A DNA stretch of 64,000 nt from Rosa chinensis (Eukaryota > Streptophyta > Magnoliopsida > Rosales > Rosaceae), in the NCBI RefSeq assembly GCF_002994745.2, contig NC_037090.1, positions 38,497,001-38,561,000 of the forward strand, given 5' to 3'. Under the pieces are notes generated by a model that worked only from the letters and a program-made list of their open reading frames with translations, made no database searches and was not told where the DNA came from. Both the position numbers and the translations under genes were made by a program. This document shows, piece after piece, positions 34,666-47,213 of the stretch (position 1 is the first letter of the stretch; each line of letters starts with the position of its first letter).

Positions 34666-35739
34666 GATTGTTGCAAGCCTCGATTATGTATGTGATAAGC
34701 TATATGTACCATGTATAGTGGTTTAATGTGTCTATCACTGAAGTGAGACCATGTGTGCTTTGCATATAGGGGCTCATCACAAAATTTCATACCTGCAAAG
34801 TTAAAGCAATACTAACAAAGCTAGACGATTTTCAATAAGCCTTACCTCATATGATAAGGTTAGAAAACAATCTCATATGCTCAAAATCATACACAAAGTA
34901 ATAGTTAAACAATATAAAGAAATTGACACATTTAACTTTGTATAGTTTAAAACATTGAAAAATCATCATGGCATACCTAGCCATACACATCAATATCTTT
35001 GTGTATTGATATATCTCATATAAGCTCTTCAAGAGCTCTAAGTAATTCAATACTTTGCAAAAGTTAGATTAGACTATGTTGCAACATTATAATCATAATT
35101 CGAATTCGATTTTGTAGTCTTGTCATAGTACTCATTGAGGCAATTTATGTCATGTTAACTATATCGGAATGCATATATATGAGCTAGCTTTAGACTCTTT
35201 GATTCCATGAGTGAGCTTCAGGCTCTTTCAATCATTTATGGACTTGCATTTGAATCCCTCAAGGGTTTGATAAGCAATACGCTTATAATGACACTTTACT
35301 TTTGAGATTTTGCTTTTAGCATGTCTCTTTAAGATCTTCATAATATACGGTGACAACATGCCATAAATCTCTCATCAATATAACAGCTATATGTAACACT
35401 GTACTTATAAAAAATTGTCATTCATATAAGGGAAGATACTCATAATCTCGTGTCTCTATAAATAGACATTGTGTAATAGTGATTTATCTTCACTTTAATA
35501 AATACCCTTTTGTAACTTGTAGGGTTAAAGGTCTAAGTATTTGATCACGTTTCAAATATTCAATTTCATTGGATTGCCTCTTTCCAATTTGGCCAGTAAT
35601 ATACTTTGTCGACATTCATAATGAAATGTGGTATATATCTATACAACCCTTAAAGATTTTTAGTAGCTACCAAATGTAAATTATCATCGATGATCAGCAA
35701 TCATAGATCCCACACATTCTTATATGCATGCATTAGTGT

Positions 35740-36190
35740 TGATGTCTAAAAGTTCAGTGGTAGCTGAACCTTGGTTAACGCTGATCCGATGGACGAACCG
35801 CTACTTGTGATATTCAGAGCTTCCGTTACCTGTCAAGTAAAACACAGAGGGCGTTAGAGGGAGACCGCGTTGGGCGGTCTTCTCTTCTCCGATACCTAAG
35901 TTAGTCAATGTATTTATGTTGACAAATTAACAGTAGGTAAGTAGTAAATGCGTAATTAATGAGGAGAGAGGAGATAACGTTTTATGCGTGAGGAGGGAGC
36001 TTATCTTCTCTATGTTTTCGATGTGGGACTGACATGCTTCAGTTCCCAGCTTCTGGAGCTTCTGATGCTATCTTGGTGCGGCGTGTGATCTGGGGGTACA
36101 CTGGGGCCCAGGCGGTAGCCTGCTTGGCTGTGTTCCCATAGGTCACCCCTTTGGTGGGTTTTGGTACCGCTGGTGGTAGCATGAGCATGG
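35740..36190. other. GC-richer block inside the degenerate Copia element
   Basis: The composition differs from its AT-rich surroundings. It contains a GTTCAGTGGTAGCTGAAC palindrome at the left, ACCGCGTTGGGCGGTCTTC, and CTCCGATACCTAAGTTAGTC, which is a phrase seen in plant LTR-type non-autonomous elements. No clean ends or TSD were found, so insertion is only suspected. Confidence 0.35.
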
Positions 36191-36395
36191 CTCATTATAG
36201 CTAATTATGCTTGCAAATGCCTATGTAAGTACAATTAGCTATAATAAGCTTATTGATATTGGGCACCCATGCCACTTCTGAGGCATACATTGTCGCTTCT
36301 AAGACAATCATTTCTCATAGATGAGTCATGTAGCGAATGTGGATCTTTTTACTTATAATCTTGTGTATGAGCATTTATAGAGATTGTATAATTTT

Positions 36396-38691
36396 CCCTA
36401 TTTTGGGAGCTTAAAACTTTAGACTTGGTGGATATAATCCACACAAACTCACGCTGTTATTCAAATGACAGTAGTCTTTCCTCCCCCTAATGGCTGGAAG
36501 ACTGTCTTATTTTGACCATGCTCAAAAGATGCATTCAAAAATCTATCACTTTCTTTGGAGTGAAGATGTTTATTGGCTGGTGGCGAACCCAAACCAAGTT
36601 TTAGGTAAAAAATGTTTTGCTCATTAGCATCAACCATATTGATTTATTATTGTATCACTAAGACATCATTTCATAATGGCATACTTACACCCTTTGTATG
36701 TGTAGCCATATTAGGAGTTGTGATATTGTTTAATGACATTCTCTTCAGGAGAACTATGTCAATTGGATACACTTGTGATAGGTTCATAATTTCATATATT
36801 TTTATATCCTTAAATGTAGGATTCTAGGCTTAGAACTTGTCATCTTTGAGTCATTTACTTTGTTTTTGTGTTTTGTAGGTTAAATTGGGGAAAAGAAGGA
36901 TTTGGAGCTTAAGTCAAACGCAGGATTGAAAGGATGCTGGCCATTCTGATCTTCCAGAATTGTCTCGGTTTTGCGTCAACTTCAAAGATTAAACTGTACC
37001 TTCTCAGAAGGAATTAGCAGGCAAGCCTTATACCATTGGAAAGATACGGATGTTAGCTTTCTGAGGAATTTTACGGAAGTGGATTCGCATTCTTGTGGAG
37101 GAAGTTATGATGATTTAAGTGAACCTAGTTCGGGAAGGCAGATTCTGACGGATTTTGCATATATTTTCGGAATCTGACTTGTGAGGCCCAAGTCCGTTGA
37201 TCTTAGCACCCGAATAGATAAGACTGAACGTGTTTGACATACTTGGAGTAATTACTTGCATTGACTATAGTAACCTTGAGTTTTCTTTGGAGAGAAGAAA
37301 GCAATTCCAAGTTGGACTAGAAGACCCAAGAAGCCCAAGTCAAATAGGAATTAAAAAGAGATATACAAGGAGAAACCTAGGACGTTTTTGGAGACACAAG
37401 GTGTGGCTTGGAGAGCAGATTGAGAGGCAACAAGAGCAAGAGGAGTCACCTCCATCTTTATTCCTCCTTCACTATATTTTTCTTAGTTATTGTTATCGTT
37501 TCTTTTTGCTAAACTTCTAAGCTAGGGCTGAGATGAAGCCCCTAGTATGACTATTCTATTTGTTTAGTTGGTTTGCTATTGAATTTCTGGATTTCTATGT
37601 TAAACTCTTAATCACCGTTTCAATAGAACTTTTATTCAAAATCTTTGCTCGGGATCAATAAGACCTAGGTTTTGTTTATGAGTTATTTGGTTGGAGAACA
37701 TGATGCTTGATCAAAGAGTAGATGTTTTCTAGGGTGCCTAAAGATAATTCAATCTTGTGATTAAAGAGTTGTGAATTGAGAATACAAGTGCTTGATCATA
37801 GTCGATATTCTTGTTTGCATGATTTCCTAGTTCTTTTGTGCCTAATGGAGTTGAACATGTTTGCTTGAACCTGATCATTAAGTGAAGTAAATTATAGTTT
37901 GGCTACTTGAGTTCTATATGGGATCAATAAGTTAGAATTCATAAGTTAGAAGAACTTTGGCATATGTCCGGGATCAATAAGGCTTATGTACGGGAATCAT
38001 TAGCATAAAATCTAGGGAATTCAATGGTTGTCAGCTAGCAATAGAGTAGAAGTACTAGGTGGTGGATTCAAAGTCTTAGCATTCAACTCTCATATTCATC
38101 TCTTAATTCTTTTGTTTCTATTCTTAGTTGTTTAGTTATAATTTCAATCATCACAATCTTCCCAAATGTTTGTTTATTTTTGTGTTCAATTGGTTATTTG
38201 AGTTAGAATCAATTTGAGTTTCAATCCTTGTTGGAACGACCTCGTGCTTGCACTAACTATACTACAATCGATTCGTGCACTTGCGAGTAATCATTTAAAA
38301 CACAACAAAGGCCCTATTTTGGGAGCTTAAAACTTTAGACTTGGTGGATATAATCCACACAAATTCACGCTGTTATTCAAATGACAGTAGTCTTTGCTCC
38401 CCCTAATGGCTGGAAGACTGTCTTATTTTGACCATGCTCAAAAGATGCATTCAAAAATATATCACTTTCTTTGGAGTGAAGATGTTTATTGGCTGGTGGC
38501 GAACCCAAACCAAGTTTTAGGTAAAAAATGTTTTGCCCATTAGCATCAACCATATTGATTTATTATTGTATCACTAAGACATCATTTCATAATGGCATAC
38601 TTACACCCTTTGTATGTGTAGCCATATTAGGAGCTGTGATATTGTTTAATGACATTCTCTTCAGGAGAACTATGTCAATTGGATACACTTG
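36396..38691 (+). repeat. 380-bp direct repeat flanking solo LTR A
   Basis: 36,396-36,775 and 38,312-38,691 are both 380 bp and differ at about five positions. The first copy abuts the start of solo LTR A exactly, and the second follows its end after four bases. The first copy also lacks the continuation (GCATCCCAC...) found after the second. The repeats are pieces of the degenerate Copia element. Confidence 0.95.
36776..38307 (+). mobile_element. Solo LTR A, Gypsy-like, 1,532 bp
   Basis: Starts TGATAGGTTCATAATT and ends TTTAAAACACAACA, TG...CA. The right part carries GGAACGACCTCGTGCTTGC and a CGATTCGTGCACTTGCGAGT block, common near the ends of long plant Ty3/Gypsy (Tat/Athila-type) LTRs. 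No internal region or second LTR is present. No 5-bp TSD is found, unlike solo LTR B. Confidence 0.75.
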
Positions 38692-39079
38692 CATCCCACA
38701 AATCAAATGGAGTCTACATTATTTGTATTAATATGGTCGGTCTCAAGAACTTTAACCCAAGTAGATGCCTTTGCATTTAGCATATAATTTTGTCACTTTG
38801 TTTTATCAATTCACTAGTTTTGATATTTCTTGAAGTCAAAATGATACGGTGGATAAATATCTCACACCAATTCACATCGTTCTTCTAGAACAATCTTTCT
38901 CCCCCTCATGGAAGGAGGATTGTCTTATTAAAGTGACAACTCGCAAATATGCGGTAAATAAATAATTTGCTTGTATATAAGGTTAGCAGTCATCAAAACT
39001 TGTAAGTGATTCCATGCAACATGGTAGACAAAAGATGACGTAACCAATCATGCCAAAATAGTGTATTTGGTTCAAGGAA

Positions 39080-40873
39080 CTTCCGGTTCATGACATCATA
39101 TGCCTTAGTTTACTGCAAAAAATTTGATACAGTATAAATCTGATGGCATAAAGTCTTCTCCAACCATGTAGGAGGTAATCAATGCAACATTATTTCAAAT
39201 TTGATAATATGATAGTAGCTCATTCGGAACCATAGATCAAGATCTACAACTCTTGATATGGGTGTTACCTTATCTTCAGTAACCATCAATTGTGAAATAT
39301 TGACATTTGGAATGGACCAAATTCCTTTTGAACTGTTGGCCAGAATGATATACTCAAAATTTCGAGTAAGACTACAATCCATAAGAACAAGGAACTTTAT
39401 CATGTGGAGAACCTCAAGTTCTGTGTCACATGTAAATGTGTAGTCATAAAGAGGAGGGACTTCAAGCCGTCATATAATTGGAGATCCAAGAAACTTGAGG
39501 TTTCAATTTTTTTTCAATTTATAACAACCTCTTAAGGAACATCAGGTTCCTAGATAATTAGAATAAGAAACATTTAGTTTCAATGGGGACTCAAGAGGTT
39601 ACAATAAATCTGAGGAAACATAATAGTGCTTTCAACTTTGCTTATTATAAGCAAAAGACGTCAATCATGTGAGATGAATCTCAATGTTCTTATTAATCAA
39701 CGCAATTTAATTTGACCAGTGCCCTTTCGAAAGTGGCTTGATAATCCTCACATATGTGGATGTTAGGACAGTATTTACATTGACTCCTGATTTTTCTCTT
39801 GCCATGATCCACTTCTGGTAGCATTTCATGGTATAACCATGTCAATCAACTTTCTTATCAATGAGATCGATGAGAGGGAGAGGTTATATGTCTCTAGTAA
39901 TATTTGAGGCACAGGATGCAAAGAGACAATAATATGTGCTCAATCAGATATGTAAGATCTGAGATGTTGTTATATTAGCCTCATAAGCATAAGTCTTAAT
40001 AATGTTTTCTGAACACCATGGATAAAATTGCATTGCCTAAAAGTCACTCAAAACATAAGTTTGAAGATGACACAAATCAAATTTGTAAGAATTGAACGGT
40101 GGATCTCATAGGATATACACGAAGATTCTAGTTCGTGTTATACAGTTAAAACATGACGTTCAATTATTGTATTGTTATTTGATGTAGATTAACATCAAAT
40201 GCATTTTGAACTTCTGGTTCAAAAAGTGTACACTCGAAATTTGGAGGTTTGAGATATCAGACTGCTAGTCTATATAAAAAACTAATTACTTTAATGAAAA
40301 TAAGAAAATTAATAGAATGCGAGCAAATAAATAAAATTATGTGATAAAATGAACTGGGAACTTCTGGTTCCATAAATGAAGGAAATGCACAGAACTTATG
40401 GTCTGGTTAACTTCACAATATATGATAATCTTGTATCTCATCTCACAAAAGACAATAGGAGAACCAAGTTCTCTGATCTAAATGCTAGTTAGAAGCTTCT
40501 GGCTTCGATTGATTGTCCAACTTTGAACTGCAGGTTCTAAAGGTGGTTTGAATTCCAAATTCAAAAATAGTCATAAGGAGGAAGGAACCCCGACATTAAA
40601 ACATAATTGGAGGAACTTCAGGCCCTCTTATAATTGGGGATTAAGAAATATTTGAGTTCATATACTTGATTACATAGCTTTAAGGATCTTCTGGCCCTCG
40701 TAATTGCATAGGTTCTGAAGAGCTTTAGGTCACAATTTTTCAATTTACATTTCATGACCCTAGAGGAACTTCAGGTCCCCATATGATTAGGGATCAAGCA
40801 ACATGCGATTTTGATCATTGTATAATTCTGAGGAACGTTTGGCCCTCGTCAATTGTATAAGCTTTGAGAAACT
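39080..40873 (+). repeat. Scattered GGAACTTCNGG motif series
   Basis: Variants of GAGGAACTTCAGGCCCTC recur near 39,080, 40,210, 40,358, 40,610, 40,680, 40,745 and 40,830, and again past the nested insertions at 47,785, spaced 60 to several hundred bases. They lie in non-coding interior of the degenerate Copia element. Confidence 0.7.
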
Positions 40874-42112
40874 TGATAGGAGCATAAAGTGTGACGTTTT
40901 TAATATGTATTTTCCCTCTTTTGGCTAAGTTGTTCTCTTAAAATTACTAATTATGATATAGTTTCTATTTTTAGGTACTTCAAGGTCGGAAGTGGTGAAA
41001 AGAGGTGAAAAAGAGCCGAAATGAGCGTAAATGAAGGATAAGTCATTTTAGAAATTTTCCTATTCCATTTTAGGAAATATTTCCTATTTTGTTTTAGGGA
41101 ACTTTCTTCATTTGAACTTTCCTATTTATGATTTTCTTGACTTTAAGAGAGTCCATCAAATTAAGAACTCTTGAGTGATGAATTCAAGGAAAACTTTAAA
41201 GAAAAGAAGACTTACATAAATCAGGAAGAATTCAAGGAGATAAAAGGGGAGTGTTTATAGTCAATATTTATTCTTGATTATCTTATTTTCTATTGATTAT
41301 AGACACCAATTAATTTCTGATTTATCTTGATTATAGGAGTTCATTGTGTGCACAATTCTTGGAAGAAGAAATTAGTGCAATTCAAAGGAGAAGAATAAGG
41401 GATGTATTTGGTCACTATTCAAGGGAAAGAGAATGAGCATTTTAAGGGGAAAAGAGATCAGAAAAATCAAGACTCTGTTAGGAGAAAATCAAGGGAATTT
41501 GGAGGAGAAATCACCTCTAAATGATTGGCCATGATTGCATCACAAGAGAGGAGGATTCCACTATAAATAGCAGCCATTCTCTACTCCAAGATCATCACTT
41601 GTTCACGCAAAATTTAGCTCATTAGCCTAACTCTCTTCTCTCCAGAACCTTCTCCAAAATTCAGAAAAAGCCTGTTCTCGTGAAGAGCTTTAGGACTTCT
41701 AGCTCCAAGGCTGTTCGTGTTCTTGAAGGCCTGGCCGTGTGTTCTCTTGACATTCTCCAAGCTTCCTTGAAGATCAAAAAGTGTAATCCATGGCTCTTAT
41801 TTCTGTTTTCGTACTCTTTAGTATTGAATTTCAAATTTCGTTTATGAGCTTTATTATTGGAGTTGGATTTTTGTTAAGAATGAGTTTATGTTAATAATTT
41901 TCATATTTGTTTCTTTATGTTCTTGAGTTGTTTATGATATCTCTACAATCTGATTTTGTGCCATCCTTTTATATCTTTAAGCATATGATTTTGGTTGAAT
42001 ATCTATGTTAATATGTAGGTTAATAAAGCCAAATTTGTGTTCTAATTCACCTAATCGTTTAAGGGCATAAATTGAAGTGGTAATGGCTATGCACAATGGT
42101 CGAGATTATATG

Positions 42113-45100
42113 CACTACACCAAAAACGTTAACACACAACACTTTTTGCACAACGGAAAAAAAAAAGTGTTGTGTGATGAAGAAAAGTGAATCACACAAC
42201 ATGTTTAGTAAACTTACGTTGTATAAGGTGGTTAAAATTCTAAAGTTTTGTTTAGAAGGTCATTGCACAAAGGTAACAAGAATAATCTGTTGTGTGAATA
42301 AAAAAAAATTGCGGGAGATTTCCCTCCTAGATGGACTCAAATTTTGCTCCAAATTATACCCTAGATACCACTAAATTGTACAACAGTTTAGTTAATTGTG
42401 TTGTAGGAGTATGCTTGCAAATCATCATACAATGGTTTTTAACGTTCCGTTGTGCAAGTGACTGGCAAATTTGGAGAAGTCTCCAAAATGACATTCATTC
42501 TCCCCCCAAAACGAGCAAATTTGGCTTCAATGGTTTAAAAAACTATTCTTTCAAGTTCCTACAACGTAATAAACTATTTCTGTTGTGTGATTGAAAAATG
42601 CTTAACCTCAGCGCCAAAACTGAAATTTTGATTGCACAGGCGGGAAATGTCCATCTTTGTTCCCTCAGCTTTGCTACACTTCAGACAACATATAGAACTC
42701 TATATGTTGTCTGAGTAATTAAAAAAAAAAAATTAATGCGTGGTGCCTTATACGACTCGAGGGCACCATTACACACACTTAACCATATTAGCCATTTTTC
42801 AAGTCTAAGCGCAAAACCCCGGAGCCTCTCTTCACTTCGAGCAAAATCCCAATCCTTCCATCTCTCACTCCCACTTTGGCCTTAGAGAGTTTTCAGCTAA
42901 AGAACTTCCACACTTTCCCTCTCTCATTTCACTTCCCTCTCTGCGATTGTCTGAGTTGCAAACCCTAACCCTCTCTTTTCTTCCATTTCCGATTTTCGAA
43001 CTTCAAGAGGCGTGTAATTCTCCTTTCTCCACTATCTCGACTTGAGATTACGGTTCCTCATACTGGAAGAAAAAAAAAGAGGTTCTTTGATGTGCTAGTT
43101 CTGGGTATTGGGAAGAAGAAGTTCATCAAGGAATGTGAAGACTGGGTCTTTGAAACCTCCAATAGATCTCACGAGTTAGTGGCGGAGGCACTGAAGAGTA
43201 TCAAACACCATCGCTAAAAAAAAAAAAAAAGTCATTCGCTTCGGGAAAAGAAGCAGACCAGATCTCTCTCCCTCTCGCTTTACCATCTACCGTTCTTTTC
43301 ATCTCATCGACGACTAACCAAGTATGTGAAGAATCTGTCGTCATCGATTGTTGTTTCTGTCCGATAAACACCTCTCCATCTTCATCTCTTTTCTATTTAT
43401 GTGACTCGAGTGATTCTAGGACTAAGGTCGTGAAGTTACAGTTACAATAGGGAGCTTTGGATAATTGATTTATGTTGCTTTGATTCAATTATAGGGTTTA
43501 GGCTTCTGGGTAAGTGGGTATTAAGGCTTTGGAGTAGATTAATTTCTGTTTGCTTGATAGATTTATATGGTTAATTAGGTTATTTGGCTATTACCTAGTC
43601 GTGACCGTGTCTCCAAGCAGCGAAGAGAAGCGGCTTTTTGGGCTATGGAGCCTTGGGTAGGGGGACGATTCCTAGTCGGCCGGAAGAACAATAGTAGACC
43701 TTTGGAGAGATCTACTTAGGTGCGTTGCTCACTTCTTCTTTTTGCTTTGCTTGCTTTTCATTATTGCTAACTCATGTTCTGTTTTGGTATCTTGATCGAT
43801 CTGTTTTATTTCAACACCTACACTAGTGAAATTTTATTTCAATAGATGATAAACACAAGCAAGCTTGCAGCCCCAAAATTTCTCACTCTCCAAATCACCA
43901 TCACTATGCTAACACGCGCAATTTCCTTTACCCAACAAATTTTCAATCTTTTTCACTTTGTTACTGTATTTAGACACTTCTTGTTTTAATTCTTCCATCT
44001 GGGTTTTTGACAGGAGTGCCTAACACATGGAATGTGATCACCAATTTCCCATTCTTGGTTGTTGGGGTTCTGGGTTTTGTTCTCTGTGTCCAAGGACGCT
44101 TTTTCAATATCAGGTTCAGTAACTGTGCACTATCTGTCTCTTTATTCATGTCTTATAGTGATGTGATTGGTTGGTTGCAGATTGGTAATGGATTTGGTTT
44201 AGTTTGCCAGGTGAAGTTTGGGGTTGAGCTGGTTCAAATTTGATTCATTTTAACCATTCGCTTTATGGTTCCTGATTCATTTTAAGATCGTTACCTACTT
44301 AAACCCAGTTTATTGGTTTACTTTGTGAAGCAGAGAGCCTAAGTATGTAAATTCGATTGAGCTAGTTGAAATTCGATTCATTCTAGTTTGTGCTTTTTCA
44401 GTTCTCGGTTCAGATTTTGCTTACCAATTGGAAATAAGATGATATCTTTTACTATAGGTTTGATTGGGTTTGAAGCAAAATTGAAAGAAATTCCAGATTT
44501 ATGTTCTCAGCTTCTAATTTTTTTTGTTTCTCTGACTTACTGATCAGATAGTTCTATGGTCATCGTGTTGTTGCTGTCCATGGTCATTGTGTTGTTGCTG
44601 TCCGTTTTGTGTTGATGGACTGCTTATCAATTTTACCATATTAGTTCATTTGTGAATGCATCTTAATGAGTTTCTGATGGTTTCATTTAATTTGTTTCTT
44701 CATATGAGTTTGAGCAAATTTTTGCAGGACATTTTCATATTTCACCTTTGAAGGCATTTGCACAGGTAATGCCCTAGTACATGCCTATATGAACTTGTAA
44801 AATGCTACTATATGTGCCAATATCCTCATTACTGACCTGTGTGTATATGTGCTTGTGTCCTCTTGTACACTTGGTGTGTAGCCAAACCATCATTAGGTTA
44901 TGATACTCTGGTAAACATGGAAAGCTATGCATGCAATTACGTTGTTGATGGATTTCAATGCAACAAGAATACCTCGTTACAATTCTAAAAATGGCGGAAG
45001 TGGTCAATTAGGACAAACTGGTGAGTCAGGCACTCTTTCTTCTTTTCTTTGTGTTCTGATTATTCATTGATCTTATTGATTTTCATACCTTTTCTCTCTT

Positions 45101-47213
45101 TTATGGTGGGTTGAAAATGGTGATATGTTCTTGAAAGTAGTTTAGTAGTAGAAGTTATAAGTTTGCAAGCTTAATATTAGGCATAAGAATTATCTACAGC
45201 ACTGCTGCAAATTCAAGCTTTGCAATATAATTAATTCATAGCTAAAACCAGCCAGGATTGGGAATGTAGGATTGATTAAGATGTTGAGAAATTGTTGAGA
45301 ATCCCTTGCAAGGGTTCATGGATTGAATTGAACCACGTTTGATACATATGTTAGTTATATGATTTAACTCAGAACCATAATTATAATACCACATATGTTC
45401 AGCCCAGTAACATTGTTTACCCAAACTTAAATGAAGCAAGGGTTTATTGTTGAGCTTTGCCATATTGCTCGTTTGAACAAGTTATTATGGGTTTTGTTAG
45501 CCCGAGTTTGGTTATCTTATATGATTCTGTATTTGGAATAGCGTGGTTGACTGAATAGTTGGTTTCAGTGAAGAGTGAAGACTGAAGACACAGTTTAGCC
45601 TCTGTATTTTCCACTCCTGTGAGTCTAGCTTCTTTTACTAAACTAGGAAGAGAATGTAGTAGTTTCAAAGTTTACAAATCAGATAGTTTGATTGTTTTCG
45701 ACAATTCAACTGGTCTGATGGCCCTATGTGTACAAACTATTCCTCTTGTCTATTTTCATTCCTTTCACACATATGATCATCTTCATCTCATAAATTCAAT
45801 GACCTGTGGTTTTTCCAGGGAATACCAGCAGCAAGTAAAACATTGGATAGTTCTGATGCATGTGTGACTGTTCTTTGTATTAAACTTGTTACGTGGTGGC
45901 CATGGGTGAGTCCTTTTTGCTTGATATTCCTTTTACTGCCTTTTGTATGGAAAATGCAAGACTTACTAAATTTGTCAAATTTGCTCAGTTTGGCCATAAC
46001 ATATGCAGTTTCAAATAAGTGAGGTTTATTGTAGCCAAATTGTTTTCCTTTTTTTTTCCCTGATAATTAGCCGCTTGGGTGAAATCCATCATTAACTATT
46101 CCTTGCTATAATGACAGGATGAACTCTCATCAAGCAAAGTTGTTGGAGAACGTGATGCACTTTCTCGATTGCTTGAAAGGAAGCACATTTTGTGTGTCTG
46201 AAGCCAAGTCATCAGAAAATGAAATTTGAAGAATACAACTTGATTGATGTGAGATTATCAAGTAGCCCTAATCAATCAAGTTTGCAGAGTCGCAGAAAAA
46301 GAGCTGTATCATAGCCATATGAAGTAGCACACTTGTTGCTGGTACATTTTGATAAGGAAAGCATCTTTTTTGTGCTTCTCTACTGGTAGATTGTCATGCA
46401 CCATATACGGCATGTTTTGGAACAATATATGTGTGTGTCAGCTTTTTGATGTCCCAAGTAGATGGGCATGCACTAGAATGCTTTTCTTATGTAAAATGTT
46501 GGTTTCAATGATTGGGAAATGCACCCTTTTTGCTTTTGAAGTTTAAAGTATTGGTTATATGAATCATTTGATGGTTTGCAATGTTTGTATTTGATAGAGT
46601 ACTGTTCATTTGGTAAATGGACCAAATGAATGCACAATCTAATTAAGGAATGGGATGTTTAAATGATCACACAATAGATTAGATATAATGATCACTGCCT
46701 GTTGTCTGAATGGTTAAAAATGGGAAAAAAATACATTGTAATCAATCATATCACACATCGGTTTTTAACGAATCAGTGTCTTCTGATTTACACTCAGACA
46801 ACAGAATTAATTGAACTCTATTGTCCTACAAGTTAATCGCACAATAGAAGCAATTGAACTCTGTTGTCCTAAAGTTAATCACACAACAGATATAGTCTAA
46901 GAACTGAAGTTTGAAGAGCAATTAGACAACAGACAAAACAAAAAAATGTTGTCTGATATGCTTAACATACAACGGTTGCAAACTGGCACTGTTGTCTGAA
47001 GACGCCCCTCAACTGCTGCATAGCTGTGCGCTTGGCATCTGCCGAGCCATCTACCGAGCTATCACACAACAGTTATAACACATACCTGTTGTCTGTGTGT
47101 TTATCACACAACTGTGTTCCACCGTTGTCTGATGAAAGCTCACTCTACAATGGTGGGTCTTCAAATCACACAACGGTTTTCTGCCGTTGTCTGATAACAA
47201 AATTGGTGTAGTG
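42113..47213 (+). mobile_element. Non-autonomous CACTA element 1, 5.1 kb
   Basis: The ends are CACTACACCAA and its inverse TTGGTGTAGTG, flanked by a 3-bp TSD ATG (42,110-42,112 and 47,214-47,216). Both ends carry dense subterminal copies of CACAACAG/CTGTTGTGTG-type motifs in either orientation (about 42,130-42,720 and 46,700-47,200), as expected for transposase binding. No transposase frame is present. The interior has a gene-like layout with spliced-looking exons, one recognisable as ceramidase-like. A pyrimidine-rich block and a short open frame at about 43,080-43,216 are unassigned. Confidence 0.95.
44014..44113 (+). pseudogene. Captured alkaline-ceramidase-like exon
   Basis: A 100-bp exon between a CAG acceptor and a GT donor reads Val-Pro-Asn-Thr-Trp-Asn-Val-Ile-Thr-Asn-Phe-Pro-Phe-Leu and a hydrophobic helix. 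This resembles the first conserved segment of plant alkaline phytoceramidase-like (aPHC) membrane proteins. No following catalytic-His exon was found, so only one exon seems captured. Other exon-like pieces downstream (45,817-45,905 and 46,118-46,200) are unrecognised. Confidence 0.65.

Noticed and set aside
42113..47213. CRISPR-like array from repeated CACAACAG motifs
   Set aside because: Motifs are short, irregularly spaced, in both orientations and confined to transposon ends: CACTA subterminal repeats in plant DNA.
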